Shown in pieces: positions 1 to 6,167 of a DNA stretch of 6,699 nucleotides. The DNA lies in assembly GCA_003854995.1 (NCBI GenBank), contig RQOI01000127.1, forward strand, positions 1 through 6,699, read 5' to 3'. The position numbers and the translations under genes were made by a program. This DNA comes from Candidatus Zhuqueibacterota bacterium. GTDB taxonomy: Bacteria > Zhuqueibacterota > Zhuqueibacteria > Residuimicrobiales > Krinioviventaceae. Under the pieces are notes generated by a model. The model made no database searches and was not told the DNA's origin. It was given only the letters and a program-made list of their open reading frames with translations. How positions within the stretch are numbered: position 1 is the stretch's first letter; every line of letters starts with the position of its first letter.

Positions 1-105
1 ACCACCAGGCTGCATGCCTACGGACCCATGGGACTGGAGGCACTGACGACAAAGAAATTTATCGTGCGGGGTGACGGACAGACCAGGCACAATCTACCCT
101 GGTAG
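1..105 (+). CDS. proA: Gamma-glutamyl phosphate reductase (glutamate-5-semialdehyde dehydrogenase), C-terminal end only
   Basis: Frame 1 is open from the first base to a TAG at 103-105 and encodes 34 residues. The stretch with RLHAYGPMGLEALTT followed by KKFIVRGDGQ matches the conserved C-terminal end of ProA, which in known members reads like KLHARGPMGLEALTT followed by a lysine or tyrosine-lysine and a short tail. ProA is the cytoplasmic NADPH-dependent enzyme that reduces gamma-glutamyl phosphate to glutamate-5-semialdehyde in proline synthesis. The rest of the gene lies upstream of the window, so catalytic residues cannot be checked. The tail ends about where the family usually ends, so the gene looks intact at its 3' end. 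The stop overlaps a small inverted repeat (CTACC/GGTAG, 94-105) with no T-run behind it. The downstream gene has its own ribosome binding site 64 bases further on. Confidence 0.88.
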   Translation, partial: TTRLHAYGPMGLEALTTKKFIVRGDGQTRHNLPW

Positions 106-168
106 TCTGATCCCCTCTGCGATGCAGGCGATGGGAGATGTTTGATTCAAAATTTTAGTTTGTCATTG

Positions 169-175
169 AAAGGAG
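169..175 (+). promoter_or_regulatory. Ribosome binding site of the Tat-signal protein gene
   Basis: AAAGGAG lies 7 bases before the ATG at 183. This supports that start over the in-frame ATG at 225, which would put the twin arginines almost at the N-terminus and has no such site. I found no convincing -35/-10 pair in the 77-base gap after proA. Confidence 0.8.
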
Positions 176-182
176 TGACATC

Positions 183-1739
183 ATGAAATCAAATCAGTGG
201 GATGCGAAAAGCTGTGGCGTACGTATGAATCGACGCGGATTTTTATCCGCCTGCAGCGCTTGCACTGCTCTGTGCGCTGCGACGCCTTTGACAACCATTC
301 ATTGCGCAAGAGCGGACAGGACGAAAAAGAAGACAATCCGCATCATCTATGCACTCCATGCCGCTGTGCAGCCCTCTCCGGATTGGCCAAACATTGGTTT
401 TGATTTCAAGCCCGAGATACAGCGAATCAATGACACTCTGCGCCACGAATGTCCAGAGTTTACTTTTACCCCACTCATGGCCAGTGGGCCTGAGGAGGCG
501 GAGAGAATCCTGATGCTGGATAAAGATGACGATATCGACGGCTATATCGTTTTCCAGATGAATTGCTGGAACAGAGTTGTGCAGACGTTCGCGACCAGCG
601 GCAAACCGGTTCTGTATGCGGACTTTCAATACGGCGGCAGTGGCGGCTTTCTGGTTTACAATGCGACTTTTATACGGAGCAGGACGCCAAACGTAGGATT
701 TGTCGCCTCATCAAAAATGGATGATCTGGTGACGGCAGTGAAATGCTTTGCCAAGATCCATTCTGCGGATGAATTTGCAGCGCTCACCACGCAGATGCGA
801 ATGAAAAATACGCGCAAGGCCGGTCACCAGAAGGTGAAGGCGGATGAATTGATGATGCTCGCACCGCAGGATTGCCTGGCCCGTATGCGGGCATCGAAAA
901 TCCTTGCGGTGCGCGACCAGAATGCCGGCCCCGCAGAGCCGATCTTCAACATCCCGATGGAGTATGTGGCTTTTGCAGAGGTCAATGCGGCGTGGGAGAA
1001 AGCGGACAGAGAAGAAGCATGCGTCGTCGCCGAGCGTTGGCGAAAATCCGCTGCTGATGTCATCGATGTCCCCTTCGAGACACTGGAGACATCCGCCGCC
1101 TTTTATCTCGGCATGAAGGAGGTTTTAAAAAAGCATAGCGCTGACGCCATCACGATAAATTGTCTCGGCGGCTTTTACGGCGGCCATATCCATGCCTATC
1201 CCTGTCTCGGCTTCCATGAGCTGAATAATGAAGGCCTGGTCGGCGCGTGCGAATGTGACACGAGGTCCACGGCCACCATGCTGGCGTTCTCGCACCTGAC
1301 AAAAGGTCGCCCCGGCTACATTTCCGATCCGGTCATAGATACGGCGAAACGTCAGATCATCTACGCGCACTGTGTGGCGCCCAGCAAGGTTTTCGGCTCA
1401 GAGGGACCGAGTAATCCGTTTGTCATCATGACCCACTCTGAAGACCGGCAAGGGGCATCGGTTCGCTCTCTTTTGCCGACTGGTTATATGACGACAACAC
1501 TTGAAATCCTGCCCGACCAGCAGGAGATACTCCTGCATCAGGGCATAGCTGTCGATAATGATGCGGACGATCGCGCCTGCAGGACCAAGCTCTGCGTCGA
1601 GCCGCTGGGAGACATCGAGAAACTCTTCACCCTGTGGGATCGTTGGGGCTGGCACCGTGTGACGTTTTATGGCGATCTCAGAGAGCCTGTTCATGCTCTC
1701 GCTGATCATATTGGCTGGCGCGTAGTTGAGCACGCTTGA
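183..1739 (+). CDS. Tat-signal protein with L-fucose/L-arabinose isomerase-like C-terminal half
   Basis: A 518-residue protein. The N-terminus carries a twin-arginine signal: MNRRGFLSAC at residues 15-24, a Cys/Ala-rich hydrophobic stretch to about 40, and a likely signal peptidase site after ARA (42-44). It should therefore cross the inner membrane folded. The mature part starts with a beta strand (TIRIIYALHA, 51-60). Residues 320-425 resemble the fucose isomerase-like family: a Gly-rich strand-loop (CLGGFYGGH, 327-335), NNEGLVGACECD (348-359) with the family-like CExD pattern, GRPGYISDPVID (375-386), AHCVAP (395-400) and MTHSE (416-420). E357, D359, H396 and H418 are candidate metal or active-site residues by analogy only. 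Sugar isomerases of this fold are normally cytoplasmic, so an exported relative may have another substrate or no isomerase activity. The gene stands alone between proA and a convergent phosphatase gene. The fold call is moderately secure; the substrate is unknown. Confidence 0.72.
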   Translation: MKSNQWDAKSCGVRMNRRGFLSACSACTALCAATPLTTIHCARADRTKKKTIRIIYALHAAVQPSPDWPNIGFDFKPEIQRINDTLRHECPEFTFTPLMASGPEEAERILMLDKDDDIDGYIVFQMNCWNRVVQTFATSGKPVLYADFQYGGSGGFLVYNATFIRSRTPNVGFVASSKMDDLVTAVKCFAKIHSADEFAALTTQMRMKNTRKAGHQKVKADELMMLAPQDCLARMRASKILAVRDQNAGPAEPIFNIPMEYVAFAEVNAAWEKADREEACVVAERWRKSAADVIDVPFETLETSAAFYLGMKEVLKKHSADAITINCLGGFYGGHIHAYPCLGFHELNNEGLVGACECDTRSTATMLAFSHLTKGRPGYISDPVIDTAKRQIIYAHCVAPSKVFGSEGPSNPFVIMTHSEDRQGASVRSLLPTGYMTTTLEILPDQQEILLHQGIAVDNDADDRACRTKLCVEPLGDIEKLFTLWDRWGWHRVTFYGDLREPVHALADHIGWRVVEHA

Positions 1740-1828
1740 ACTGTAAGACGAGGCAGCAACATCTTTATATTTTAGCAAGTATGTACAATAGAACCGCCGA
1801 GCACGCCCCGCATCACATTTAGGTGACC

Positions 1829-3406
1829 TTATTCTGCAACGGCGGTCTTGCAGATGAGGGCCGTCATATCATCGAGCGGATGCGTGTTGCCTATGAAAGA
1901 GAATACCTGCTGGTAGAGATGCTCGATCGTGTCGTATGAGCTCATTTTCTGGCAGTTCTTCAAGCTTTGCAGAATGCGCTGCAGTCCAAACTCGGCGTCG
2001 TCCCCATCGCAGGCTTCGATGATGCCGTCTGTCAAAAAGATCAGCATATCAGCGGCGTCGACAGCGATGATCTGACTGTTCTTGTATGTTTGATTTTTCA
2101 AAAATCCAAGCGGAATTCCTGTGCTCTCAAGCTTATGCTTGATTTCACCCTTGTCATCAATGATATAACCAGGGACATGGCCGGCGCCGGCGTAGACGAT
2201 CTGGCGCTTTTTAATATCGAGTTGCACAAGAATCAAAGTGACGTACTGCAGATCATCGAGATCGGTGTGCAGCTCTTCATTGAGCACGTTCAAAACCGAT
2301 CCCGGATCGGATGACAGCTTGGCCAATGATCTCAAATAGGCGCGGGTTTCCGCCATGATGATCGCCGGTCCGATGCCATGGCCGCTGACGTCGCCGACGG
2401 TCAGCCAGTAGATATCTTCCGACGAAGGAAATACGTCGAAATAATCGCCGCTCGTCTCATCCGCCGAAAGACTCTTGCCGGCGATATCAAATCCAGGAAC
2501 GGCCGTGCTCGAATGATAGAGCCGTTGCTGGATTTCTCTGGCCACCTGCATGCGAATCTCGTGCTCATTTTTCGCTTTCAATTCTGTGATATCTTTGTGC
2601 AGCGCGACAAAGTTGGTGATCTTGCCATGCTGGTCCTTCATCGGCGTGATGGTATTTTGCACCCAGAAATAGTCGCCATTTTTTTTTCTGTTCAACATTT
2701 CATTTTTATACGGCTTACCGGCGAGTAGGCTTGACCAGAGGTCCTGATAAAAAGACCGATCGTGTTTGCCTGATTTCAGCAGTCGAGGCGTTTGGCCAAT
2801 CGATTCGTCTCTTGAATAGCCGCTCATGTTTTCGAAAGCAGGATTGACATATTCAATGATGCCGTTTGCCGTGGTGATGATGACCGCGTCGGCGGTCTGC
2901 TCCACCGCGCTCGACAGTTTCTTCAGCGTCATTTCCGTCTTCTTTTGTTCAGTGATGTCCTTGAAAACCACAATTCCGCCCAACAGATCGCCCGCTTCAC
3001 CCAGAATGGGACGGCTGTTGATATCGATATAGACGCCTTCCGGTTTATGGGGATTTTTTATATAGATGATTTCACTTGCAGCTTGACCGGTTTTCAGGGT
3101 TTGGGCCAGCGGAATTCGGTCCGATGGAAACGGCGTCTGCTGATCAGGATAAAAGCAGCCGTAAACATCCGCCCATTTTTCCGGATCAATTTTTTGCATC
3201 CCGATGCCGAGAATTTCTTCTGCGACATGGTTGAAGAACAGCAGGGCGCCATTTCGATCAGCAATGACAATACCTTCCCCGATGCTGTTCAGGATTGAGC
3301 TCATCAGCTTTCCTTCACCTTGAAACAACGGATCAAGTCTTGCGGACATTTTTTGAATCGACCAGCCTTCCATTTTGCCTACTTTGCCGTTGAAAGAGTC
3401 CTGCAC
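1829..3406 (-). CDS. PAS-PAS sensor with C-terminal PP2C-type (SpoIIE/RsbU-like) serine/threonine phosphatase
   Basis: From the GTG at 3406 this is a 525-residue protein. Residues about 36-154 form a first PAS domain (NSIGEGIVIADRNG, then a PAC-like end GGIVVFKDITEQ). Residues about 163-276 form a second PAS/PAC (AVEQTADAVIITTANG to FVALHKDITEL), followed by a short helical linker (AREIQQRL). The rest is a SpoIIE-type PP2C domain with its metal-binding motifs intact: GDYFD (320-324), GDVSGHG (338-344), LTDG (458-461) and DDMT (512-515). There is no membrane segment, so it should be cytoplasmic. Such proteins dephosphorylate Ser/Thr-phosphorylated partners, classically STAS anti-anti-sigma factors, in response to a ligand or redox state sensed by PAS; no partner is encoded here. 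It is divergent from the response regulator gene at 3595. The frame extends upstream to a TTG at 3448 (539 residues) with a weaker AGGAA, so the start is uncertain by 14 residues. Confidence 0.93.
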   Translation of the reverse strand: MQDSFNGKVGKMEGWSIQKMSARLDPLFQGEGKLMSSILNSIGEGIVIADRNGALLFFNHVAEEILGIGMQKIDPEKWADVYGCFYPDQQTPFPSDRIPLAQTLKTGQAASEIIYIKNPHKPEGVYIDINSRPILGEAGDLLGGIVVFKDITEQKKTEMTLKKLSSAVEQTADAVIITTANGIIEYVNPAFENMSGYSRDESIGQTPRLLKSGKHDRSFYQDLWSSLLAGKPYKNEMLNRKKNGDYFWVQNTITPMKDQHGKITNFVALHKDITELKAKNEHEIRMQVAREIQQRLYHSSTAVPGFDIAGKSLSADETSGDYFDVFPSSEDIYWLTVGDVSGHGIGPAIIMAETRAYLRSLAKLSSDPGSVLNVLNEELHTDLDDLQYVTLILVQLDIKKRQIVYAGAGHVPGYIIDDKGEIKHKLESTGIPLGFLKNQTYKNSQIIAVDAADMLIFLTDGIIEACDGDDAEFGLQRILQSLKNCQKMSSYDTIEHLYQQVFSFIGNTHPLDDMTALICKTAVAE

Positions 3407-3594
3407 ATTTCTCCTTATTGAGCGTTCCAATCTAACATAGCTTGACAATGAGATATTCCTGCGCAGATTCCGGAGTATCGCATCTTTGAACGTCAGTATT
3501 GTATTGGGCTTGTTACGTTGTTATTCTTGATAAAATTGCTTATCTTGAATTTGGATAACCATTTTCGTCAACGTTCAATTTGTGACAAGATTTT
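3407..3594. promoter_or_regulatory. Divergent promoter region between phosphatase and response regulator
   Basis: This AT-rich gap must hold promoters for both flanking genes. On the plus strand the best candidate is TTGTTA (3510-3515) with TAAAAT (3531-3536), but its spacer of 15 is short. On the minus strand a TACAAT lies at 3503-3498 without a good -35. No AGGAG-like site precedes the response regulator ATG at 3595. Co-regulation of the two genes from this gap is plausible but inferred. Confidence 0.4.
3411..3416 (-). promoter_or_regulatory. Ribosome binding site deciding the phosphatase start
   Basis: On the minus strand AAGGAG lies 4 bases before the GTG at 3406. An ATG one frame off begins two bases before that GTG but reaches a stop after 9 codons. 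The rival TTG at 3448 has only AGGAA, 7 bases upstream. I prefer GTG because the site is stronger, though its spacing is short. Confidence 0.5.
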
Positions 3595-4257
3595 ATGCAA
3601 GAATCCATTCAGATATTCATTGCGGACGATAATCGGCTGCTCCGTGAAGGCCTTGTTTCCATGCTGGTGGAACAGAATGACATGCTTGTCGTTGGCAAGG
3701 CGCCGAGCGGGCGCGAAGCGCTGGAGCAAATAAAGCGACTGCGCCCAGAAGTCGCCCTCATTGACATTGGCATGCCCGACAAGGATGGCATTGAGTTGAC
3801 ACAAGCGCTGCGGCAGGATGCGCCGGAAGTCAAAGTGATCATCCTCGGCATGATCGACTTGAGCGATGAAATTATGCAGTGCATTGAGGCCGGGGCCGCC
3901 GGATATGTATTGAAAGAATCCTCATTCGACCATCTCGTCGAGACTATTCGCTCTGTTCACCGTGGTGAATCGTTCTGCTCGCCACAAATGACAGCATCAC
4001 TCTTCACCCGCATCGCAGAGCTGGCCAGCGAAAAAATGCCAAAACTGCAAAATTCTGTCAAGCTCACCGTCCGTGAGCTGGAAATAATCACCTTGATCGC
4101 AGAAGGGTTGCCTAACAAAGAAATTGCGCAACGGCTTTTCATCGAGACCCAGACGGTGAAAAATCATGTTCATAACATTCTCGACAAGCTGCAGCTGCAA
4201 AATCGCCTTGAGGCTGTACGATATGCCCGCGAACGAAATCTGCTCAAACAGTCGTAG
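3595..4257 (+). CDS. NarL/FixJ-family response regulator (receiver + LuxR-type HTH)
   Basis: A 220-residue two-domain DNA-binding regulator of the family's usual length. The receiver spans about 5-122: acidic pair D11-D12, likely phosphoacceptor D57 in ALIDIGMPDKDG, and K107 in GYVLKES. The switch position, normally Thr or Ser at the end of beta-4, is Gly85 (VIILGM; codon GGC at 3847), which is unusual. A LuxR-type helix-turn-helix occupies about 155-211, with LTVRELEIITLIAEGLPNKEIAQ and TVKNHVHNIL as its recognisable parts. Family knowledge says phosphorylation by a histidine kinase drives dimerisation and DNA binding. No kinase gene is in the window, so it is an orphan here. It starts divergently from the PAS-PP2C phosphatase. 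The start fits the domain edge but has no visible Shine-Dalgarno sequence (only CAAGA before ATG). Confidence 0.95.
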   Translation: MQESIQIFIADDNRLLREGLVSMLVEQNDMLVVGKAPSGREALEQIKRLRPEVALIDIGMPDKDGIELTQALRQDAPEVKVIILGMIDLSDEIMQCIEAGAAGYVLKESSFDHLVETIRSVHRGESFCSPQMTASLFTRIAELASEKMPKLQNSVKLTVRELEIITLIAEGLPNKEIAQRLFIETQTVKNHVHNILDKLQLQNRLEAVRYARERNLLKQS

Positions 4258-4258
4258 T

Positions 4259-4295
4259 ACCAGTTCTTTTTCTCCACAAGCACCAGTACTTTTTC
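4259..4295 (+). repeat. Two 14-base direct repeats with a 23-base period
   Basis: ACCAGTTCTTTTTC at 4259-4272 and ACCAGTACTTTTTC at 4282-4295 differ at one base. They lie just after the response regulator stop (4255-4257). A period of 23 is close to two helical turns, as for paired protein sites, but a local duplication is equally possible. AGTAC (4256-4260) can also pair with GTACT (4286-4290) just before a T-run; the 5-base stem with a long loop makes only a poor terminator. Confidence 0.55.
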
Positions 4296-4322
4296 ATATA
4301 ACAGACAGTATCTCCCGCATAT

Positions 4323-4366
4323 TAGACTAGACCTTTTTGTAGACATCATTTAATCCCTCAGGTCTA
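4323..4366. repeat. TAGAC repeat cluster and TAGACC/GGTCTA inverted repeat
   Basis: TAGAC occurs at 4323-4327, 4328-4332 (tandem) and 4340-4344. The reverse complement GTCTA is at 4362-4366. TAGACC (4328-4333) and GGTCTA (4361-4366) form a 6-base inverted repeat with a 27-base spacer. The cluster lies directly upstream of the putative promoter of the receiver-like gene. A regulator-binding role is a guess from position and repetition. Confidence 0.35.
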
Positions 4367-4395
4367 TTGTATTCCAGCTCTCAATTCCTTACACT
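4367..4395 (+). promoter_or_regulatory. Putative promoter for a leaderless transcript of the receiver-like gene
   Basis: TTGTAT (4367-4372) and TACACT (4390-4395) are separated by 17 bases. Each is an imperfect match to the sigma-70-type hexamers. Transcription would begin about 4402-4405, at the ATG at 4405, which has no Shine-Dalgarno sequence. The two facts agree with a leaderless mRNA, but the hexamers alone are weak evidence. Confidence 0.3.
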
Positions 4396-4404
4396 GTTTT
4401 TGCA

Positions 4405-4773
4405 ATGAAGGCAAAGAATACAAAAATAAAAGTAATTCTGGCGAGCCGGCCAAAGATGCTATCCGACGTCATCAGGAGCATGATTGAGCATCAGCCGGAC
4501 ATGCGAGTCGTCTGTGAGGTGCTGGATCCAATTGAGCTCTTACGAACAATGAGACTTGTGCCGGCGGATGTGGTCATCATCACGCCACTCAAAGTGAATG
4601 GTGACCAGCGAATCTGCAACCACCTGCTGGAAGAACATCCGCTTTTGAAAATTATGATTCTGTCGGCAAATAGTAAAGCCGGTCTTTTGTTCCAAATGGG
4701 CGTCCCCACAATTCGTATAGACGACCCGTCCGAGCAGGAAATTTTGAGCGCGCTCCGGACAATCGTGCGCTGA
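4405..4773 (+). CDS. Stand-alone degenerate receiver (pseudo-receiver) protein
   Basis: A 122-residue protein that aligns end to end, without large gaps, with the receiver domain of the regulator encoded at 3595. IKVILASRPKML sits on IQIFIADDNRLL, VVIITPLK on ALIDIGMP, and IMILSAN on VIILGMI. The residues needed for phosphotransfer are missing. The acidic pair is replaced by S14-R15, the phosphoacceptor Asp by T60, and the conserved Lys by D106; only the switch Ser (S87) remains. There is no output domain. It is likely cytoplasmic and may act by protein contact, for example with the neighbouring regulator, rather than by phosphorylation; that role is inferred. The frame is intact with no sign of decay. 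There is no ribosome binding site before the ATG. The stop is followed at once by another ATG (4774) in the frame of the next gene. Confidence 0.78.
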   Translation: MKAKNTKIKVILASRPKMLSDVIRSMIEHQPDMRVVCEVLDPIELLRTMRLVPADVVIITPLKVNGDQRICNHLLEEHPLLKIMILSANSKAGLLFQMGVPTIRIDDPSEQEILSALRTIVR

Positions 4774-4845
4774 ATGCCGGTGATCCGTTCGACCCAAACA
4801 TTGCCTTTTGCAGATGAAATGAAAATATCGGTTTCGCATCACATG

Positions 4846-4852
4846 AAAGGAG
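4846..4852 (+). promoter_or_regulatory. Ribosome binding site of the FN3 protein gene
   Basis: AAAGGAG lies 5 bases before the ATG at 4858. This start gives a normal signal peptide at the N-terminus. The frame is open back to an ATG at 4774, but that start lacks such a site and would add 28 polar residues ahead of the signal. Confidence 0.8.
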
Positions 4853-4857
4853 ATCAG

Positions 4858-5775
4858 ATGAAAAATCTGCCGAATTGGACTATTTGTCTCGTGTTGATGG
4901 CCATTACTTTGTGGACAAATCGAATAGAAAGTTCTCCCCCGGCAAAAAGCGCCAACGTGGCGCCGCCAACGAATGTGCGAGTAGAACCGGGTGAGAATGC
5001 GATCGCCGTGATGTGGGATGCCAGCCCCGACGAAGCCAACGGCATGTTTTCCGGATACACCCTCTATTTTGATACGAAATCATCGACGCAGTTTTCACAG
5101 GATCAACTGCCTCATTCGATACACGTTAAAAAGAATGTGCACGAATATGTCGTCAAGGGCCTGGAAAATGGCCGGCAGTATTTCGTTGATGTGCGCTCAC
5201 GCCGATCTGACGATGCGATGAATGCGGCCGGCTTGACGGAAAAAGCAACAACGCCTTTGTTAGAGGGCAAAAAGTATTCTGTCAGCATGTTTGATTTCGA
5301 TGTATCAACGGCCAGCAGCAACAGTGGCTACGGTTGGAATCGTACGAACGGTCAAGACATTCCCGGGCATCACAGCGTGATGCAATATGTCAAGTACATT
5401 GACATTCTCATGATGGAGCTGCCAAATATCAAAAACAAATCAGTCTTTATCAGTCCGTCTGAGGCTGATTTAACAAAAAGCTGGCCGGTGCGAAATAAAA
5501 CGCTCATAGCTGACATCGGGACAGAGTGGAACGTTGCTGATTCACTTCCCGACAAGGCCTTTGCCACAACGGCTGAAATTAAAAAAGGTCACGTTTACAT
5601 CATAAGGACCTCTGATGATTATTGCATAAAGCTGCGCATCGAATCGATTGAAGAAGTGAACTTGTTGCTGCCTTATGGTTCGGAGCGCAGTAACGTTAAT
5701 CTCAACAAAATAACCTTCACCTACATGTCTCAGTTAGGCCACAGCTATGAGGATTTTTTATTGGGCACGCTTTAA
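4858..5775 (+). CDS. Secreted protein with one fibronectin type III domain and an unassigned C-terminal domain
   Basis: A 305-residue protein. Residues 1 to about 30 look like a Sec signal or anchor with a short hydrophobic core (ICLVLMAITLW, 9-19); no lipobox is visible. Residues about 35-133 form an FN3 domain: PPTNVRVEPG, the core Trp in VMWDAS, SGYTLYFDT, then VVKGLENGRQYFVDVRS and a TP-ending strand. Residues about 137-305 I do not recognise with certainty. The pattern GHVYIIRTSDDYCIKLRI (244-261) followed by KITFTYMSQ (284-292) resembles the closing strands of HmuY-like beta domains of Bacteroidetes-type surface proteins, a weak likeness only. It should act in the periplasm or on the cell surface, binding a protein or sugar partner. 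It lies 84 bases behind the pseudo-receiver gene on the same strand and could share its transcript. No catalytic motif is seen. Confidence 0.75.
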   Translation: MKNLPNWTICLVLMAITLWTNRIESSPPAKSANVAPPTNVRVEPGENAIAVMWDASPDEANGMFSGYTLYFDTKSSTQFSQDQLPHSIHVKKNVHEYVVKGLENGRQYFVDVRSRRSDDAMNAAGLTEKATTPLLEGKKYSVSMFDFDVSTASSNSGYGWNRTNGQDIPGHHSVMQYVKYIDILMMELPNIKNKSVFISPSEADLTKSWPVRNKTLIADIGTEWNVADSLPDKAFATTAEIKKGHVYIIRTSDDYCIKLRIESIEEVNLLLPYGSERSNVNLNKITFTYMSQLGHSYEDFLLGTL

Positions 5776-5843
5776 ATCGCGTCGTGCGAAAAGTGCTCAG
5801 CTACGGTTCAGGCAAAAATGGGTGAAATAAACTTATAAAACGA

Positions 5844-5849
5844 TAGGAG
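5844..5849 (+). promoter_or_regulatory. Ribosome binding site of the RRM protein gene, with a -10-like box
   Basis: TAGGAG lies 6 bases before the ATG at 5856. A TATAAA at 5834-5839 could be a -10 box, but no matching -35 is seen, and it would leave only a very short leader. Confidence 0.7.
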
Positions 5850-5855
5850 ATTACA

Positions 5856-6143
5856 ATGAATATTTATGTTGGCAACCTGGCTTATGATGTCCGCGAGGAT
5901 GACTTACGGCAGTCTTTTGAAGCCTTTGGCCGCACCGAAAGCGTCTCGATTGTGAAGGACAAATACAGCGGCGAATCAAAGGGCTTTGCCTTTGTGGAGA
6001 TGCCTGCCAAAGATGAAGCGCAAGCGGCCATCGATGGCTTAAACGGCAAGGACCTGAAAGGGCAAAATCTCAAAGTCAATGAGGCCCGGCCTCGACCGGA
6101 GAAACATCGCGGTGGCGGTGGCGGAAGCGGACGGCGCTACTAG
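5856..6143 (+). CDS. Small RRM-type RNA-binding protein with glycine-rich tail
   Basis: A 95-residue protein made of one RNA recognition motif (1 to about 78) plus a short basic, glycine-rich tail (HRGGGGGSGRRY, 84-95). RNP2 is IYVGNL (3-8) and RNP1 is KGFAFVEM (42-49). The RNA-stacking aromatics Y4, F44 and F46 are present. Bacterial proteins of this type bind single-stranded RNA and in cyanobacteria are often cold-induced; the role here is not shown by the sequence. Length and layout match the bacterial family. It begins 80 bases after the FN3 gene with its own ribosome binding site and is probably a separate unit. The tail is shorter than that of many eukaryotic glycine-rich RRM proteins and lacks RGG repeats. 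Confidence 0.95.
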   Translation: MNIYVGNLAYDVREDDLRQSFEAFGRTESVSIVKDKYSGESKGFAFVEMPAKDEAQAAIDGLNGKDLKGQNLKVNEARPRPEKHRGGGGGSGRRY

Positions 6144-6167
6144 AATAATTTACAGCATGATGCCATT

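Noticed and set aside
94..105. CTACC/GGTAG inverted repeat over the proA stop codon as a terminator.
   Set aside because: Stem of 4-5 bases, tiny loop, no T-run.
249..275. Lipobox-like LSAC (residues 21-24) in the Tat protein, suggesting a lipoprotein.
   Set aside because: The cysteine follows the twin arginines too closely, with no hydrophobic segment before it; cleavage at ARA (42-44) fits better.
1817..1828. A 12-base sequence (ATTTAGGTGACC) whose reverse complement recurs at 6253-6264.
   Set aside because: In a 6.7-kb window, one or two shared 12-mers are expected by chance when both strands are compared, and the flanks do not match.
1740..1828. Gap between the convergent Tat-protein and phosphatase genes as a bidirectional terminator.
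   Set aside because: I found no strong stem followed by a T-run on either strand.
1967..3298. Several plus-strand open frames of 68-117 codons inside the phosphatase gene.
   Set aside because: They are antisense to a well-supported PAS-PAS-PP2C gene, have no family features, and are typical shadows of its codon pattern.
4774..4857. Upstream ATG at 4774, right after the pseudo-receiver stop, as the start of the FN3 protein.
   Set aside because: It has no ribosome binding site and would put 28 polar residues before the signal peptide; AAAGGAG clearly marks the ATG at 4858.
5765..5787. GCACG/CGTGC hairpin at the end of the FN3 gene as a terminator.
   Set aside because: The stem is only 5 bases with a 13-base loop and no T-run follows.
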